Shown in pieces: positions 1 through 8,118 of a stretch of 64,000 nt of DNA. A model generated the notes under the pieces. That model saw nothing but the letters and a program-made list of their open reading frames with translations. It had not been told where the DNA came from and did not search any database. Each line of letters begins with the position of its first letter. Position 1 is the stretch's first letter. Origin of the DNA: JBGUVL01 sp964370395 (GTDB lineage: Bacteria; Bacillota_I; Bacilli_A; Erysipelotrichales; Erysipelotrichaceae); NCBI GenBank assembly GCA_964370395.1, contig CAYJIZ010000005.1, positions 1 through 64,000 on the forward strand, given 5' to 3'. Made by a program: the position numbers and the translations under genes.

Positions 1-17
1 CCTAAGCCATCTCTTCA

Positions 18-446
18 TTAAATTCCGTCGCTTGCTTCTTCTTGCGCTGGTTTTTTCATTTCAAATTTCACAATTTGATCTTTTCCAGTGTTTAAAGCCA
101 TATCTACTAAAGAGTCAATGTCTTCAATAAATGTTCTAGCCATTGCGATTTCACAAATCATTGGTAAGTTTGTTCCTGCAATTACTCTTACGTTTTTGTA
201 GTCTTGTCCACAAACAACCGCTGTTTTGAATGGAGATCCACCTGGTAAATCTGACATTACAATAATTCCATCACATTCACTTAAGCTATCCATTGCTTTT
301 CTTAATTCACGATCCAAATCATCTGTAGAGTATTCCGCTAAGAAATCAACTGCTACATAGTTTGCTTGTTCTCCACCGATCAAGTTAACAGAACTCGTTA
401 ATCCTGTTCCAAAGTTACCATGACCTGTAATAATTAATCCTATCAT
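18..446 (-). CDS. PTS system mannose-family EIIA component
   Basis: A 142-aa protein of the mannose-family (EIIA-Man fold) phosphotransferase group, which takes phosphate from HPr-His~P and passes it to a EIIB partner. The N-terminus IGLIITGHGNFGTGL carries the expected active-site histidine at residue 9, and a conserved SDLPGGSPF segment follows near residue 65. A ribosome site (AGAGG) precedes the ATG. It lies just downstream of the AgaS-like isomerase on the same strand, so it probably serves an amino-sugar (galactosamine or N-acetylgalactosamine type) PTS whose EIIB, EIIC and EIID genes would lie to the left of the window. The substrate is inferred from the neighbour only. Confidence 0.9.
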   Translation of the reverse strand: MIGLIITGHGNFGTGLTSSVNLIGGEQANYVAVDFLAEYSTDDLDRELRKAMDSLSECDGIIVMSDLPGGSPFKTAVVCGQDYKNVRVIAGTNLPMICEIAMARTFIEDIDSLVDMALNTGKDQIVKFEMKKPAQEEASDGI

Positions 447-483
447 ATCGTTACCTCTTTCTTTATCTCATTATTAGTATACA

Positions 484-1662
484 CTATTTCGCAGTGTATG
501 GGTATAAAGTTACACCCTTAACAACTCTGTTTACTTCTCCACTTGGACATGGATTATCTGGTGTAATATCGTAAGATAATGCTTTGAATAAAGCAATTTG
601 TTGCGCTACTACAATGTAATCTAAACTTAAGTAAACGTTGTTTAATTTTGCTGTATTATCGAAGCTGTAGAAATAGTTAACCAATCCTTTTACTTCCGCA
701 TCATCGTAAGATGAAATTGCTAAGATACGGTTTCCTTTTCTTTGTCCGCTCATTTCTTTAATTAAGTCTACTTCAAATTGTCTAGTGTAAGCATCATCAC
801 TTAAGTAAACAACTGTTAATGTTGTATCGTTAATGATTGATTTAGGTCCATGACGAAATCCTAACGGTGTATCAAACATTGTACATACTTTACCAGCAGT
901 TAATTCTAACATTTTTAATGCACTTTCTTGTGCACAACCTTTTAAAGCGTTGCTTCCTAAGTAAACAATACGATCAAATGCATATTCGTTTACCATGTTT
1001 TCTAACACTGCATAGTTGTTTTCGTTTAAGTTTTTCGCAGATGCAATTGCTACTTCTACATTTTTCACTACTTCATCTAAATGATCCAATGAGAATGATA
1101 ATAATGTAGCTAAGAACATGTTTGAATAACTACTTGTCATCGCAAAACTTTGGTCATGCGTTTCTGGAGTTAAGTTAATTGCATAACAGTTCGCTTTCCC
1201 TACTGCAAACTTTGATAATGCACCATCGTGGTTACAAGTTACAAATAAATGATAAATATTGTCCTTGCATACTTCATTTGCTGCTTCTACCGCACCCACT
1301 GATTCCGGTGAGTTTCCAGAACGTCCAAATGAAATTAATAATGTTGGTTTGTTTCTAGATAAGTAGTTTTCTGGAGTAGCTACAATATCAGTTGTTGCAT
1401 ATGATTTACATTTGAAGTTAGTCACTTTGTTTAAGTAAGAGAATAAACCATTTCCTACAAACTCACTCGTACCTGCTCCTGTTAAAATAATGTCATAATC
1501 ATCATTGCTTGTTACTTGTGCAATAAATGCAGCAATCGCTTCTTTTTCACTTCTAATTTGTGCAATTGTTTTGCTCCAAGTTGCTGGTTGTTGGTTGATT
1601 TCAGTAGCTGTCCAAAACCCTGAGTTTTCTTTCCAAGCATCCATAGTTTTTCCATAAATCAT
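484..1662 (-). CDS. agaS: AgaS-like SIS-domain sugar-phosphate isomerase/deaminase
   Basis: A 392-aa double-SIS-domain protein. The first SIS domain contains LTGAGTSEFVGN (near residue 60) and the SFGRSGNSPESV phosphosugar-binding loop; the second contains YLGSNALKGCAQESALKMLELTAGK and a FRHGPKS motif, typical of AgaS and GlmS-type isomerases. AgaS-family enzymes convert galactosamine-6-phosphate or related amino-sugar phosphates to ketose phosphate. It is the first gene after a good promoter (1699-1728) and is followed 37 bp later by a PTS EIIA gene, fitting an amino-sugar uptake operon. Family is secure; the exact substrate is inference. Confidence 0.85.
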   Translation of the reverse strand: MIYGKTMDAWKENSGFWTATEINQQPATWSKTIAQIRSEKEAIAAFIAQVTSNDDYDIILTGAGTSEFVGNGLFSYLNKVTNFKCKSYATTDIVATPENYLSRNKPTLLISFGRSGNSPESVGAVEAANEVCKDNIYHLFVTCNHDGALSKFAVGKANCYAINLTPETHDQSFAMTSSYSNMFLATLLSFSLDHLDEVVKNVEVAIASAKNLNENNYAVLENMVNEYAFDRIVYLGSNALKGCAQESALKMLELTAGKVCTMFDTPLGFRHGPKSIINDTTLTVVYLSDDAYTRQFEVDLIKEMSGQRKGNRILAISSYDDAEVKGLVNYFYSFDNTAKLNNVYLSLDYIVVAQQIALFKALSYDITPDNPCPSGEVNRVVKGVTLYPYTAK

Positions 1663-1698
1663 CGTAAATACCTCCTGTCGTCTTTACTTTACATTCAC

Positions 1699-1728
1699 AT
1701 TATATTACTAGTTATTTGTCTTTTTCAA
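1699..1728 (-). promoter_or_regulatory. Sigma-A-type promoter of the agaS-EIIA operon
   Basis: On the minus strand TTGAAA (1723-1728) and TATAAT (1699-1704) are separated by 18 bp, followed by an AGGAGG ribosome site before the agaS ATG. The gene at 1828 is divergent. Confidence 0.7.
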
Positions 1729-1827
1729 CTGGATACTAATTTATGCAAACAATTTGTTAAATAATCAACAACATTTTATAGATATTATCTATTTTAACGT
1801 ATATAATGGTATACAAGGAGTGATTTT

Positions 1828-2376
1828 ATGGCTACAAAAAAACAAGAGAAACAAAACAATAAAAATGTTATCACAGGAAGAAACATCTACAAAGATGACC
1901 TTGATAGAACAATCTTTTACAGCACGATGCGCAAACAAGGATTCGTTATTAAAGCAGGAACAGAGAATGCATTCAGAGCCTATTCCAATCGCTTTCTAGT
2001 GGCGTTCATCGCCATCGTATTTTTGGATATTTTCTTATTGCACAACTTATTATTTTCCGTTCCATTAGGAATTGCCGTATTGGCTTACATGGAATATCGC
2101 TGGCGTAAGTTATTGGATACGTACACTATGATTCAAAACTTCGATATTTCGAAAAACAAGAAATCATTTGAAGTGATCATTGCGATGAGCAGCCAAGATT
2201 TAATCTTACGTTTCGTATTGTACTTAGCTTTGGCAGTATGTTTGGTTTTAAACATTTATGTGACACCAGAAATCGAAGCGAGTATCGTATTAACAATCGC
2301 AAGTTACCTATTAAGTGCATTTGCGTTATACATGGCATTCCGTTATGTTTATGCACTAACAAAAAAAGGAAAATAA
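1828..2376 (+). CDS. Putative membrane protein of unknown function
   Basis: A 182-aa protein I do not recognise. The first ~55 residues are polar and lysine/asparagine rich, then come about four hydrophobic segments (residues ~60-75, ~78-90, ~125-145, ~150-172), so it is probably an integral membrane protein with a cytoplasmic N-terminal tail. The ATG at 1828 has an AAGGAG ribosome site 7 bp upstream, and a TATAAT lies at 1802-1807. It is one of only two plus-strand genes and is divergent from agaS. A strong terminator follows the stop directly. No function is proposed. Confidence 0.8.
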   Translation: MATKKQEKQNNKNVITGRNIYKDDLDRTIFYSTMRKQGFVIKAGTENAFRAYSNRFLVAFIAIVFLDIFLLHNLLFSVPLGIAVLAYMEYRWRKLLDTYTMIQNFDISKNKKSFEVIIAMSSQDLILRFVLYLALAVCLVLNIYVTPEIEASIVLTIASYLLSAFALYMAFRYVYALTKKGK

Positions 2377-2405
2377 AAATCATGCTCAGCATGATTTTTT
2401 TTAAT
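2377..2405. terminator. Bidirectional intrinsic terminator
   Basis: The inverted repeat AAATCATGC-TCA-GCATGATTT is flanked by an A-run and a T-run. It serves the plus-strand gene at 1828 and overlaps the stop codon of the convergent acetyltransferase gene. Confidence 0.85.
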
Positions 2406-3315
2406 ATTTTTCGTTCAACAGAATCGGTTTGCGACATAAGCCTTCTATGTCCTTACCACGTTTGCAATTACTATTGAATAACTTATTAAACAACTTTAAA
2501 TTATTGATACGTACCATCACCGCACTGAAGGTACGTGGAATACTCATCTTAAAGATTTTTTCTAAATGCTCTGCTTGGCTTACTTCAATACTAATAAAAG
2601 GAGTGTACCCAATCGCATGTTTCAACAACGCACACAATGACTTCTTATCCATATAGATAATTTCTTTTACTTCAATTCCATCATCCAATTCATAGTACAC
2701 AGCATACCCTTGTATCACATTGTGTTCATCACGATAAACACAAATATGCGCACCATCCATTGTTACGCGTTCTACGTAATGTTCATAGTATTCCTCATCA
2801 CGAACATAGTAACAATCAAACACCTTTGAGAAGCGCTGAAACACATCCACAAGCTCACTTATTTCAAAGCGTTGCTCCACTCCACGTGTTTGGTAAGCGA
2901 TCAAATCTTTCGCATAGACGATATAACGTTTGCGATACGAAATCGTATCAAACCCATAGCGTTCAAACAACTTTGGATTACTCGCTTCCAAAAAGGTCAA
3001 CAAATCATTGCGTTCGCAATCTTCCATCTGTTTCTCTAACAAGTCACGCATGATACCACGTTGGCGATAATCATAGTGCGTTGCAATTCCAAACAAATAC
3101 GATACGCTGATCTTTTTGTCCAATAATGACAACACATGATCACGACAATGCACTTGGGATACTAACAAATTATCCAATTCACTAATTAATACTTTGGCAC
3201 TTGAAAACTGATTGGCAAAATAATACTCAATAAAATGCTTTTCTTTTAACGGTAAGGAGCGAACACAAAGTGTTTCTAAATATTCCTTGTCTTTCTGATT
3301 GGCAAAACGAATCAT
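2401..3315 (-). CDS. GNAT-family N-acetyltransferase (Eis-like)
   Basis: A 304-aa protein. An N-terminal GNAT fold has the acetyl-CoA binding loop YRQRGIMRDLLEKQ near residue 83 and the LEASNPKLFERYGFD segment typical of motif B. It is followed by ~180 residues consistent with the second, degenerate GNAT-like half seen in Eis/Acy-type enzymes. The acceptor cannot be told from sequence. Its ATG overlaps the stop of the upstream 95-aa membrane protein gene (ATGA), so the two are co-transcribed and translationally coupled. Confidence 0.8.
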   Translation of the reverse strand: MIRFANQKDKEYLETLCVRSLPLKEKHFIEYYFANQFSSAKVLISELDNLLVSQVHCRDHVLSLLDKKISVSYLFGIATHYDYRQRGIMRDLLEKQMEDCERNDLLTFLEASNPKLFERYGFDTISYRKRYIVYAKDLIAYQTRGVEQRFEISELVDVFQRFSKVFDCYYVRDEEYYEHYVERVTMDGAHICVYRDEHNVIQGYAVYYELDDGIEVKEIIYMDKKSLCALLKHAIGYTPFISIEVSQAEHLEKIFKMSIPRTFSAVMVRINNLKLFNKLFNSNCKRGKDIEGLCRKPILLNEKY

Positions 3316-3599
3316 GATTCCTCCTCTTCACTTTCACTGAATTCAACATCGATCACATCATCTTGGTTAGGACGATGTTGGTTTTGTTTGTTTTCATAAA
3401 AAGTATCCTCTTGCGAGAAATTTTTAGTAAATTCATCTTGCATTTGTTCCATGTATTTACGATAGCGTGCTCTTTGCACAACAAAGTAAACCACAACTAC
3501 TAAAATCAATATAAGAAACAGCCATAATAATGCTGGTAATAATGTAATAAACAATACGATTCCTAAAATCGTAAGCAATAAAGAAGTTAAGTTTTGCAT
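3312..3599 (-). CDS. Small membrane protein of unknown function
   Basis: A 95-aa protein with a strongly hydrophobic N-terminal half (residues ~5-42, one or two membrane helices) followed by a charged cytoplasmic tail ending in an acidic EFSESEEEES stretch. It has a good ribosome site (AGGAGA) and overlaps the following GNAT gene by 4 bp. I do not recognise the family. Confidence 0.7.
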   Translation of the reverse strand: MQNLTSLLLTILGIVLFITLLPALLWLFLILILVVVVYFVVQRARYRKYMEQMQDEFTKNFSQEDTFYENKQNQHRPNQDDVIDVEFSESEEEES

Positions 3600-3662
3600 A
3601 TCGTTCTCCTTGAATATTTTTATTATACTACATTTTAATAGTGTTGGAAAATAAACTGAATT

Positions 3663-3693
3663 AAGAAAAGGTGAAACCGATTGGTTTCACCTT
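3663..3693 (-). terminator. Intrinsic terminator of the 609-aa surface protein gene
   Basis: A near-perfect hairpin GGTGAAACC-AATC-GGTTTCACC (minus strand) is followed by TTTTCTT. Confidence 0.85.
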
Positions 3694-3714
3694 ACTTATT
3701 TATTTTCTTATTGC

Positions 3715-5544
3715 TTATGCGTTTTGTTGTGTTTCTTCTTCTTTTGTTTTTTTCAAAACGATGAAGGAAACGATTTGTACGATTGCTACTACAACTAATG
3801 GTAATGTTGATTGGTTAACCAATCCCATTGGTGTTGTGATATCGTTTGTTAATAAGAATACGATGATTGATGCAACTGCTAATAAAGTCATAAATGCTTT
3901 TGCTAATTTACTTCTCTTTTTTGTTGTTACACTTTCTTCATTTTCTTCTTCTTTGCGTCTTGCTACGATTACAAAGAATGCTGTAACGGTAGTAATCGCA
4001 CTACTGATTAAACTGATTAATGACCAATTTGTTGCTGCTTGTCCATTTGATTTAGGTGTTGCTAATGCTTCCACTTGTTCATTTTGAGGTTGTGCTTTTG
4101 GTGTTACTTGTGCACTTACTTCTTCTTCATTCACAATTGGTGTTGCAACTTGTGCTACTGGTGTAGCTACTTCTTGTACTGTAGGTAGGGTAATCAATGT
4201 TTGTGGTTGGTTTACCACTGTTTCTGTAACTTCTACTTCTACTTCAGGAATAACAGGTGTTACTTCATCTTTTGGTGTTGGAGCAACATTTTCTTCTGAT
4301 TTAATTTCATCTTTTGGTTCTTCCGTTTTAATTTCATCTTTTGGACCTTCTGGTTTAATTTCTTCTTTTTCTTCAGGTAATGGTGCTGCTGTTTCTTCAC
4401 ATTTGTAAGTAACGACAACTTTTACGTTTTCTTTCCCCATTTTTCCTTCTACAATTTTGATATCTGCTACGAATCCTTCTAATTCAGGTGTAGCAATGGA
4501 ATAGTCATCTTCTTCTACTAAATTCGTAACTTTTTTACTAGCTTCAAATCCAGTGATCGTTGCAACATCTTTTTCGCAACCTTCGTGTAATACATAATTT
4601 ACTTCTACTTCATTAAATGTTACATCTTTTAATGCTTTTGCGATATATACTGGATAAAACGTTACGTCTTCATTAATCATTGTAAAGTTTGTACCAACTG
4701 CGTATACATTGTTTGAATCTAATACTTTTTGGTATTCTTTTAATGTATTTACTTTTCCATCTGCATTTACTAATGTTTTGTCTGGAGTCCATCCTAACAT
4801 TGTATAGTCAACTGGAATATAAGAATCATTTGTTTGCATTTTAATGAATTCGCCTTGTTTAAATCCTAATTTTTTACTAAATTCAGGTAAGTCTAACAGT
4901 CCATAAGTTCTGTCTTGTTTGTATTGAAAGAACACCTTGTGCCATACATCTGCTTCGTTCACTGTTTTCGTGTCGATGTATAACGATAATTCTAGTGTTT
5001 TGTTTACACTATTTTGGTGTACATGCGTTTCATTCGCAGCGTAGTTTTTATCTAACGTTGTGTGTGCTGCTTTGTGTTTGAATGTTACGATTGCTGATTT
5101 TCTGTCTTGCGCAAAATCAATAGTGTAGAACTCACTATCAGGTGTGTTAGGTGTTCTTATACAAACATTGAAGTATACGTTGTTCAAGATGTGCCCTGGT
5201 GCTGCTGTTACTTTGTAAACCAACTCCCCGTCTCCACATGGGAATGTGTTACTTGTTTCACCAAGGTATTCAATATTCGCTTGCCCAGTCGTCTTGTGGT
5301 AACTAGATCTCACTTTGCTCGCATCGTCTACGGTAACAATCTGAACGATTGAAGCATCGTTGTTTCCTGTTCCATTAGAAGTATAACGCATTTGCGATTG
5401 TAACTTCGTTTCTGGATCCACAGTGTAGTCTGTTGCAGGAGCAGTATTCGCATTAACCATCATTGCTGAAAATGGAATTGATGTAATACTAATTAATACT
5501 GCTACTGCAACTTTCATAATTCTTGTCATAACTGTTGTTCTCAT
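3715..5544 (-). CDS. Large secreted surface protein with multi-TM C-terminal anchor
   Basis: The ATG at 5544 has AAGGGAGG 8 bp upstream, so it is preferred over an in-frame GTG at 5565; this gives 609 aa. A signal peptide (two hydrophobic turns, predicted cleavage near VNANTAPA) leads into ~350 residues of beta-rich extracellular sequence. A Pro/Glu/Lys-rich stalk with repeated PKDEIK units follows, then a membrane region of about three helices (NWSLISLISS..., a basic loop, FMTLLAVASIIVFLLTND, VVVAIVQIVSFIVLKK). There is no LPXTG motif; I believe this C-terminal module recurs in other Firmicutes surface proteins. Function is unknown, with a role in adhesion or matrix plausible only. Confidence 0.75.
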   Translation of the reverse strand: MRTTVMTRIMKVAVAVLISITSIPFSAMMVNANTAPATDYTVDPETKLQSQMRYTSNGTGNNDASIVQIVTVDDASKVRSSYHKTTGQANIEYLGETSNTFPCGDGELVYKVTAAPGHILNNVYFNVCIRTPNTPDSEFYTIDFAQDRKSAIVTFKHKAAHTTLDKNYAANETHVHQNSVNKTLELSLYIDTKTVNEADVWHKVFFQYKQDRTYGLLDLPEFSKKLGFKQGEFIKMQTNDSYIPVDYTMLGWTPDKTLVNADGKVNTLKEYQKVLDSNNVYAVGTNFTMINEDVTFYPVYIAKALKDVTFNEVEVNYVLHEGCEKDVATITGFEASKKVTNLVEEDDYSIATPELEGFVADIKIVEGKMGKENVKVVVTYKCEETAAPLPEEKEEIKPEGPKDEIKTEEPKDEIKSEENVAPTPKDEVTPVIPEVEVEVTETVVNQPQTLITLPTVQEVATPVAQVATPIVNEEEVSAQVTPKAQPQNEQVEALATPKSNGQAATNWSLISLISSAITTVTAFFVIVARRKEEENEESVTTKKRSKLAKAFMTLLAVASIIVFLLTNDITTPMGLVNQSTLPLVVVAIVQIVSFIVLKKTKEEETQQNA

Positions 5545-5565
5545 ATTGAGTACCTCCCTTGGCAC

Positions 5566-5948
5566 GTCTTCACGTATTGCCCTTCATCTGATTCCCATTA
5601 TACGCATGGTTGGTTGTTAAATGGTTATATTTTGAGTTTTATAAATTATTTTGTAAAAGTTGGTATATAATCATTGACCTTTATATATAGTATTTTATAT
5701 GTTTTATACCATTAAATATATAACCGAATATGAGTGCCTATATAAATATATAACTGATTTATAACGAAAAATAGCGCTTTTTCACCGTTTTTTGCGAAAA
5801 TTTACGTTTTTCACGCAAATCGATAACGCAAATATAACCACCAATATATAACCACTTCTACTCATAAAATTTTTTAAAATAAATTTGACTTTTTTTGTTG
5901 ACATAAAAAAAAGATCACTTTTTAAAGTGATCTCAATATCCTATTCTC
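5566..5948. other. AT-rich intergenic region with reiterated ATATAACC motifs
   Basis: No ORF is supported. On the plus strand the motif AATATATAAC(C/T) or a close variant occurs at 5714-5725, 5744-5755, 5830-5839 and 5843-5853, with one inverted copy GGTTATAT at 5623-5630. A weak promoter for the 609-aa gene (TTTACA, 17 bp, CAAAAT on minus) lies near the inverted copy. The left part also holds the terminator at 5905-5932. Confidence 0.6.
5905..5932 (-). terminator. Intrinsic terminator closing the SipW-substrate operon
   Basis: The minus strand has GATCACTTT-AA-AAAGTGATC followed by eight T residues, just past the stop of the 61-aa gene. Confidence 0.9.
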
Positions 5949-6134
5949 TTATTCTTCGTCATCCATATCAATTGTTGAGTCCAATAATCGTAACAGTTCT
6001 AGTGTACTTCTAAATGATTTTTTCTGCTGTTTCTCTACCCAAGTGACTACACCTTGCCAGGAACAATTCTTTGTTCCTTTGACTTCAATCACAAAAGTAG
6101 GATACTTCTCTTTTTTTATTTTATCATCATTCAT
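5949..6134 (-). CDS. 61-aa single-copy WQG-domain small protein
   Basis: A small cytosolic protein (no signal peptide) consisting of one domain with the pattern FVIEV...SWQGVVTWVE...FRSTLELLRLLDS. The same pattern occurs twice in the 134-aa protein at 11961 (DWQGRVRSV... and FVGKIVNVV...). Ribosome site AGGA lies 8 bp before the ATG. It is the last gene of the unit starting at 8058, downstream of three secreted SipW-type substrates. I recall similar small proteins next to TasA/camelysin clusters, but no biochemical function is known to me. Confidence 0.75.
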   Translation of the reverse strand: MNDDKIKKEKYPTFVIEVKGTKNCSWQGVVTWVEKQQKKSFRSTLELLRLLDSTIDMDDEE

Positions 6135-6178
6135 TTGTTTTTCCTCGTTACCATTATGTTAATAACAGTAACTTCACA

Positions 6179-6736
6179 CTATTTAATTGTTACTCCAGGC
6201 CAATCAACAATAAAACCCAAATCATCTAATTTCGGATTGAAGTAATCCGCTTGCACAGCCTCTGCTGTTACAATTAATTTAAACTCCATATTTTTTGCCT
6301 CATTACCCCAATCAGGCATAACAATACTTCCAAATGCTTTTCTCACATCATTTGCATGCGCTATATTTTTATAATAAATATAATTACCAACTAATTTCCA
6401 ATCCTCTGAAACATTAATACCTTTTTTCAAATCATCCATTTGCGTAGTATCCAATCCTTCAAAATCAAGCTTTACACGAATGTATGCATCTGCAGAATCA
6501 GATGAAACAGTAATTGTTGGATCCTTTACCACTTCTTCACGAGGCACAGCCCCTTGGAAGTGGTAATCTGGATTACCTTTAAACATTGGTTCTTCTAAAG
6601 TAATATCAACATTACCCATTGTAATAGTATTCGTTTGTGTTTGATTATCGGTGAAATAAGCTAAAGTAGAAGCCAAACCAATGCATAGCGCTACTCCTAA
6701 TAAACCCGATAATATAATTTTTTTCTTGTTGTTCAT
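6179..6736 (-). CDS. TasA/camelysin-like secreted protein with SipW-type signal peptide
   Basis: A 185-aa protein beginning with a basic n-region, a hydrophobic core and the SipW-type cleavage region STLAYFTDNQTQTNTI. The family signature is A-x-F-x-D followed about ten residues later by the mature N-terminus. The mature ~160 residues are beta-rich (camelysin/TasA jelly-roll class), ending LGFIVDWPGVTIK. Known relatives are cut by SipW and assemble into extracellular fibres or act as surface proteases; which applies here is unknown. It is third in the unit 8058-5949 and 43 bp before the WQG gene. Confidence 0.85.
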   Translation of the reverse strand: MNNKKKIILSGLLGVALCIGLASTLAYFTDNQTQTNTITMGNVDITLEEPMFKGNPDYHFQGAVPREEVVKDPTITVSSDSADAYIRVKLDFEGLDTTQMDDLKKGINVSEDWKLVGNYIYYKNIAHANDVRKAFGSIVMPDWGNEAKNMEFKLIVTAEAVQADYFNPKLDDLGFIVDWPGVTIK

Positions 6737-6749
6737 ATAATACCCCTAA

Positions 6750-7379
6750 TTAGTTATTTAAAATCTTGAATTCTCCATCAAGTACCGCTTTGATGTTATC
6801 AGGTGTACTTAATCCAGATTCTTGCACTGCATACCCAGTTGCTGAAATGACAAACTTAGGTGTTTTTTCATCTACATCCGCACCGATTGTTACCTTAGTA
6901 AATACAGGGTTTGTTTTTTCACCTGGTGCTAACGCTCTTTTGTAGTAAGCTACTGTTTTATTCCCTCTTTGTTCAATTGTCCAATCTGTTGTATTGAAAT
7001 CAACTGTAGCTATTTTTGCTAAGTCAGAGTATTGCATAATTGTAGTAACACCATTTTCTTCATAAGTATAAATCAACTCCATCGCTGTGAAGATATTTAC
7101 TTTTTCAGATTGGTTTTGTATTTGTGGATCTTTATTAATTACATCTAATGGTGAGTATTCAGTCGCTTGGTTTTTACCTAAATTCGTTGTTGGACCTGTT
7201 TCTCCATCAAAAGGAATTCCATCCCATGTTGGTTCTTTTAAATCTACCTTAACTCCACTACCTACAGTGAAGGTATTGTCCACTTTAAGTGAAGTGTCTG
7301 AAAATAATGCTAATGTTCCTGTAACAACTAAACCTAATGCTAATACTAGTCCTAATGCTAATCCTAATTTCTTTTTCAT
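6750..7379 (-). CDS. TasA/camelysin-like secreted protein with SipW-type signal peptide
   Basis: Start placed at ATG 7379 (MKKKLGLALG) because AAGGAG lies 9 bp upstream; an in-frame start at 7418 would overlap the preceding gene. The protein is 209 aa, with signal peptide core LGLALGLVLALGLVVTG and SipW-type region TLALFSDTSLKVDNTF. The mature part contains EPTWDG and PLDVINKDP, segments shared with the paralogue at 7402, pointing to local gene duplication. Probably a structural subunit of a surface fibre; the role is inferred from family only. Confidence 0.87.
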   Translation of the reverse strand: MKKKLGLALGLVLALGLVVTGTLALFSDTSLKVDNTFTVGSGVKVDLKEPTWDGIPFDGETGPTTNLGKNQATEYSPLDVINKDPQIQNQSEKVNIFTAMELIYTYEENGVTTIMQYSDLAKIATVDFNTTDWTIEQRGNKTVAYYKRALAPGEKTNPVFTKVTIGADVDEKTPKFVISATGYAVQESGLSTPDNIKAVLDGEFKILNN

Positions 7380-7401
7380 GTCCTTTTTCTCCTTTTGGTT
7401 T

Positions 7402-8058
7402 CTATTTACCCATATCAATTAATTCTTGCGCTGCTTTTGTTTTATCTATGTTTTTAGCTTGTAATGCATACCCTTTTGTTTTCACTTGAAAACTTGGTAG
7501 CATTCCATCAACAAAGGCAATGTTTTCATTTACAATAACAGAGTTAAATAGCGCTTCTGTTACTTCACCTTCGCTAAGCGTTGATTGATACATATAGATT
7601 GAATATGTCGATTTTCTATCGATCAATTCAAACTTTGAATTCATTTGCATCGTTCCATAATTAGTGCGAAACCCATCTTCACTGATCGGATTTCCTTCGT
7701 TATCAAAGAACTCTACTTTTATCGCTACCCAAGCATCGTCACTGCCTTCTTCTAATTTTAATGTTGGGTCTTTTTTAATTTCATCTAGTGGCATATAAGC
7801 GTTCGCTGCATCGATTCCTAAAAATTGTGCATCTTTCGCTGGATTCTTTTGTGTTCCTAAAGCAACACCATCAACACTATCATCAAACGTATATCCATCC
7901 CAAGCAGGTTCTCTCAATGAAATGGTAACGCCAGCTGATTTCGTGAATGTATTATCAATTGTGCTTGTAAATTTTGAATACAATGCGAATGTTGTCGCAA
8001 TCACGCTAACACATAAGAATATCGCTACAATCACACTTGCTTTTGTTCTCTTTTTCAT
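7402..8058 (-). CDS. TasA/camelysin-like secreted protein with SipW-type signal peptide
   Basis: A 218-aa protein with N-terminal signal (KASVIVAIFLCVSVIA) and SipW-type region TTFALYSKFTSTIDNTF. The mature part shares EPAWDG and PLDEIKKDP with the next gene, so the two are paralogues. It is the first gene of the unit driven by the repeat-containing promoter at 8081-8113, with AAGGAGG upstream of the ATG. The mature domain is consistent with the TasA/camelysin fold; subunit versus protease function is undecided. Confidence 0.87.
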   Translation of the reverse strand: MKKRTKASVIVAIFLCVSVIATTFALYSKFTSTIDNTFTKSAGVTISLREPAWDGYTFDDSVDGVALGTQKNPAKDAQFLGIDAANAYMPLDEIKKDPTLKLEEGSDDAWVAIKVEFFDNEGNPISEDGFRTNYGTMQMNSKFELIDRKSTYSIYMYQSTLSEGEVTEALFNSVIVNENIAFVDGMLPSFQVKTKGYALQAKNIDKTKAAQELIDMGK

Positions 8059-8080
8059 ATTGCCCTCCTTTGTTGTCTTA

Positions 8081-8113
8081 ATTGTACCAAGACAAAGTCA
8101 CATCTCAGTAACA
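8081..8113 (-). promoter_or_regulatory. SARP-type promoter P3: 11-bp-spaced direct repeats and -10
   Basis: On the minus strand TGTTACT (8107-8113), 4 bp, TGTGACT (8096-8102), 9 bp, TACAAT (8081-8086). There is no good -35 hexamer at 17 bp, which fits activator dependence. The order and every spacing are identical in P1 (15894-15926) and P2 (11899-11931). The repeats abut the stop of the upstream gene. The binder is inferred to be the BTAD regulator at 12380. Confidence 0.8.
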
Positions 8114-8118
8114 TCAAC

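Noticed and set aside
3671..4087. Plus-strand 138-codon frame
   Set aside because: Shadow of the hydrophobic C-terminal region of the minus-strand 609-aa gene and its terminator; no ribosome site.
5545..5565. GTG start of the 609-aa gene seven codons upstream
   Set aside because: The AAGGGAGG site is placed for the ATG at 5544 and overlaps the extra codons.
6161..6178. A fourth possible SARP box (TGTGAAG-N4-TGTTATT, 11-bp period) before the 61-aa gene
   Set aside because: The repeats diverge from the TGTKAC core and no -10 lies 9 bp downstream, so it fails the rule that the other three obey.
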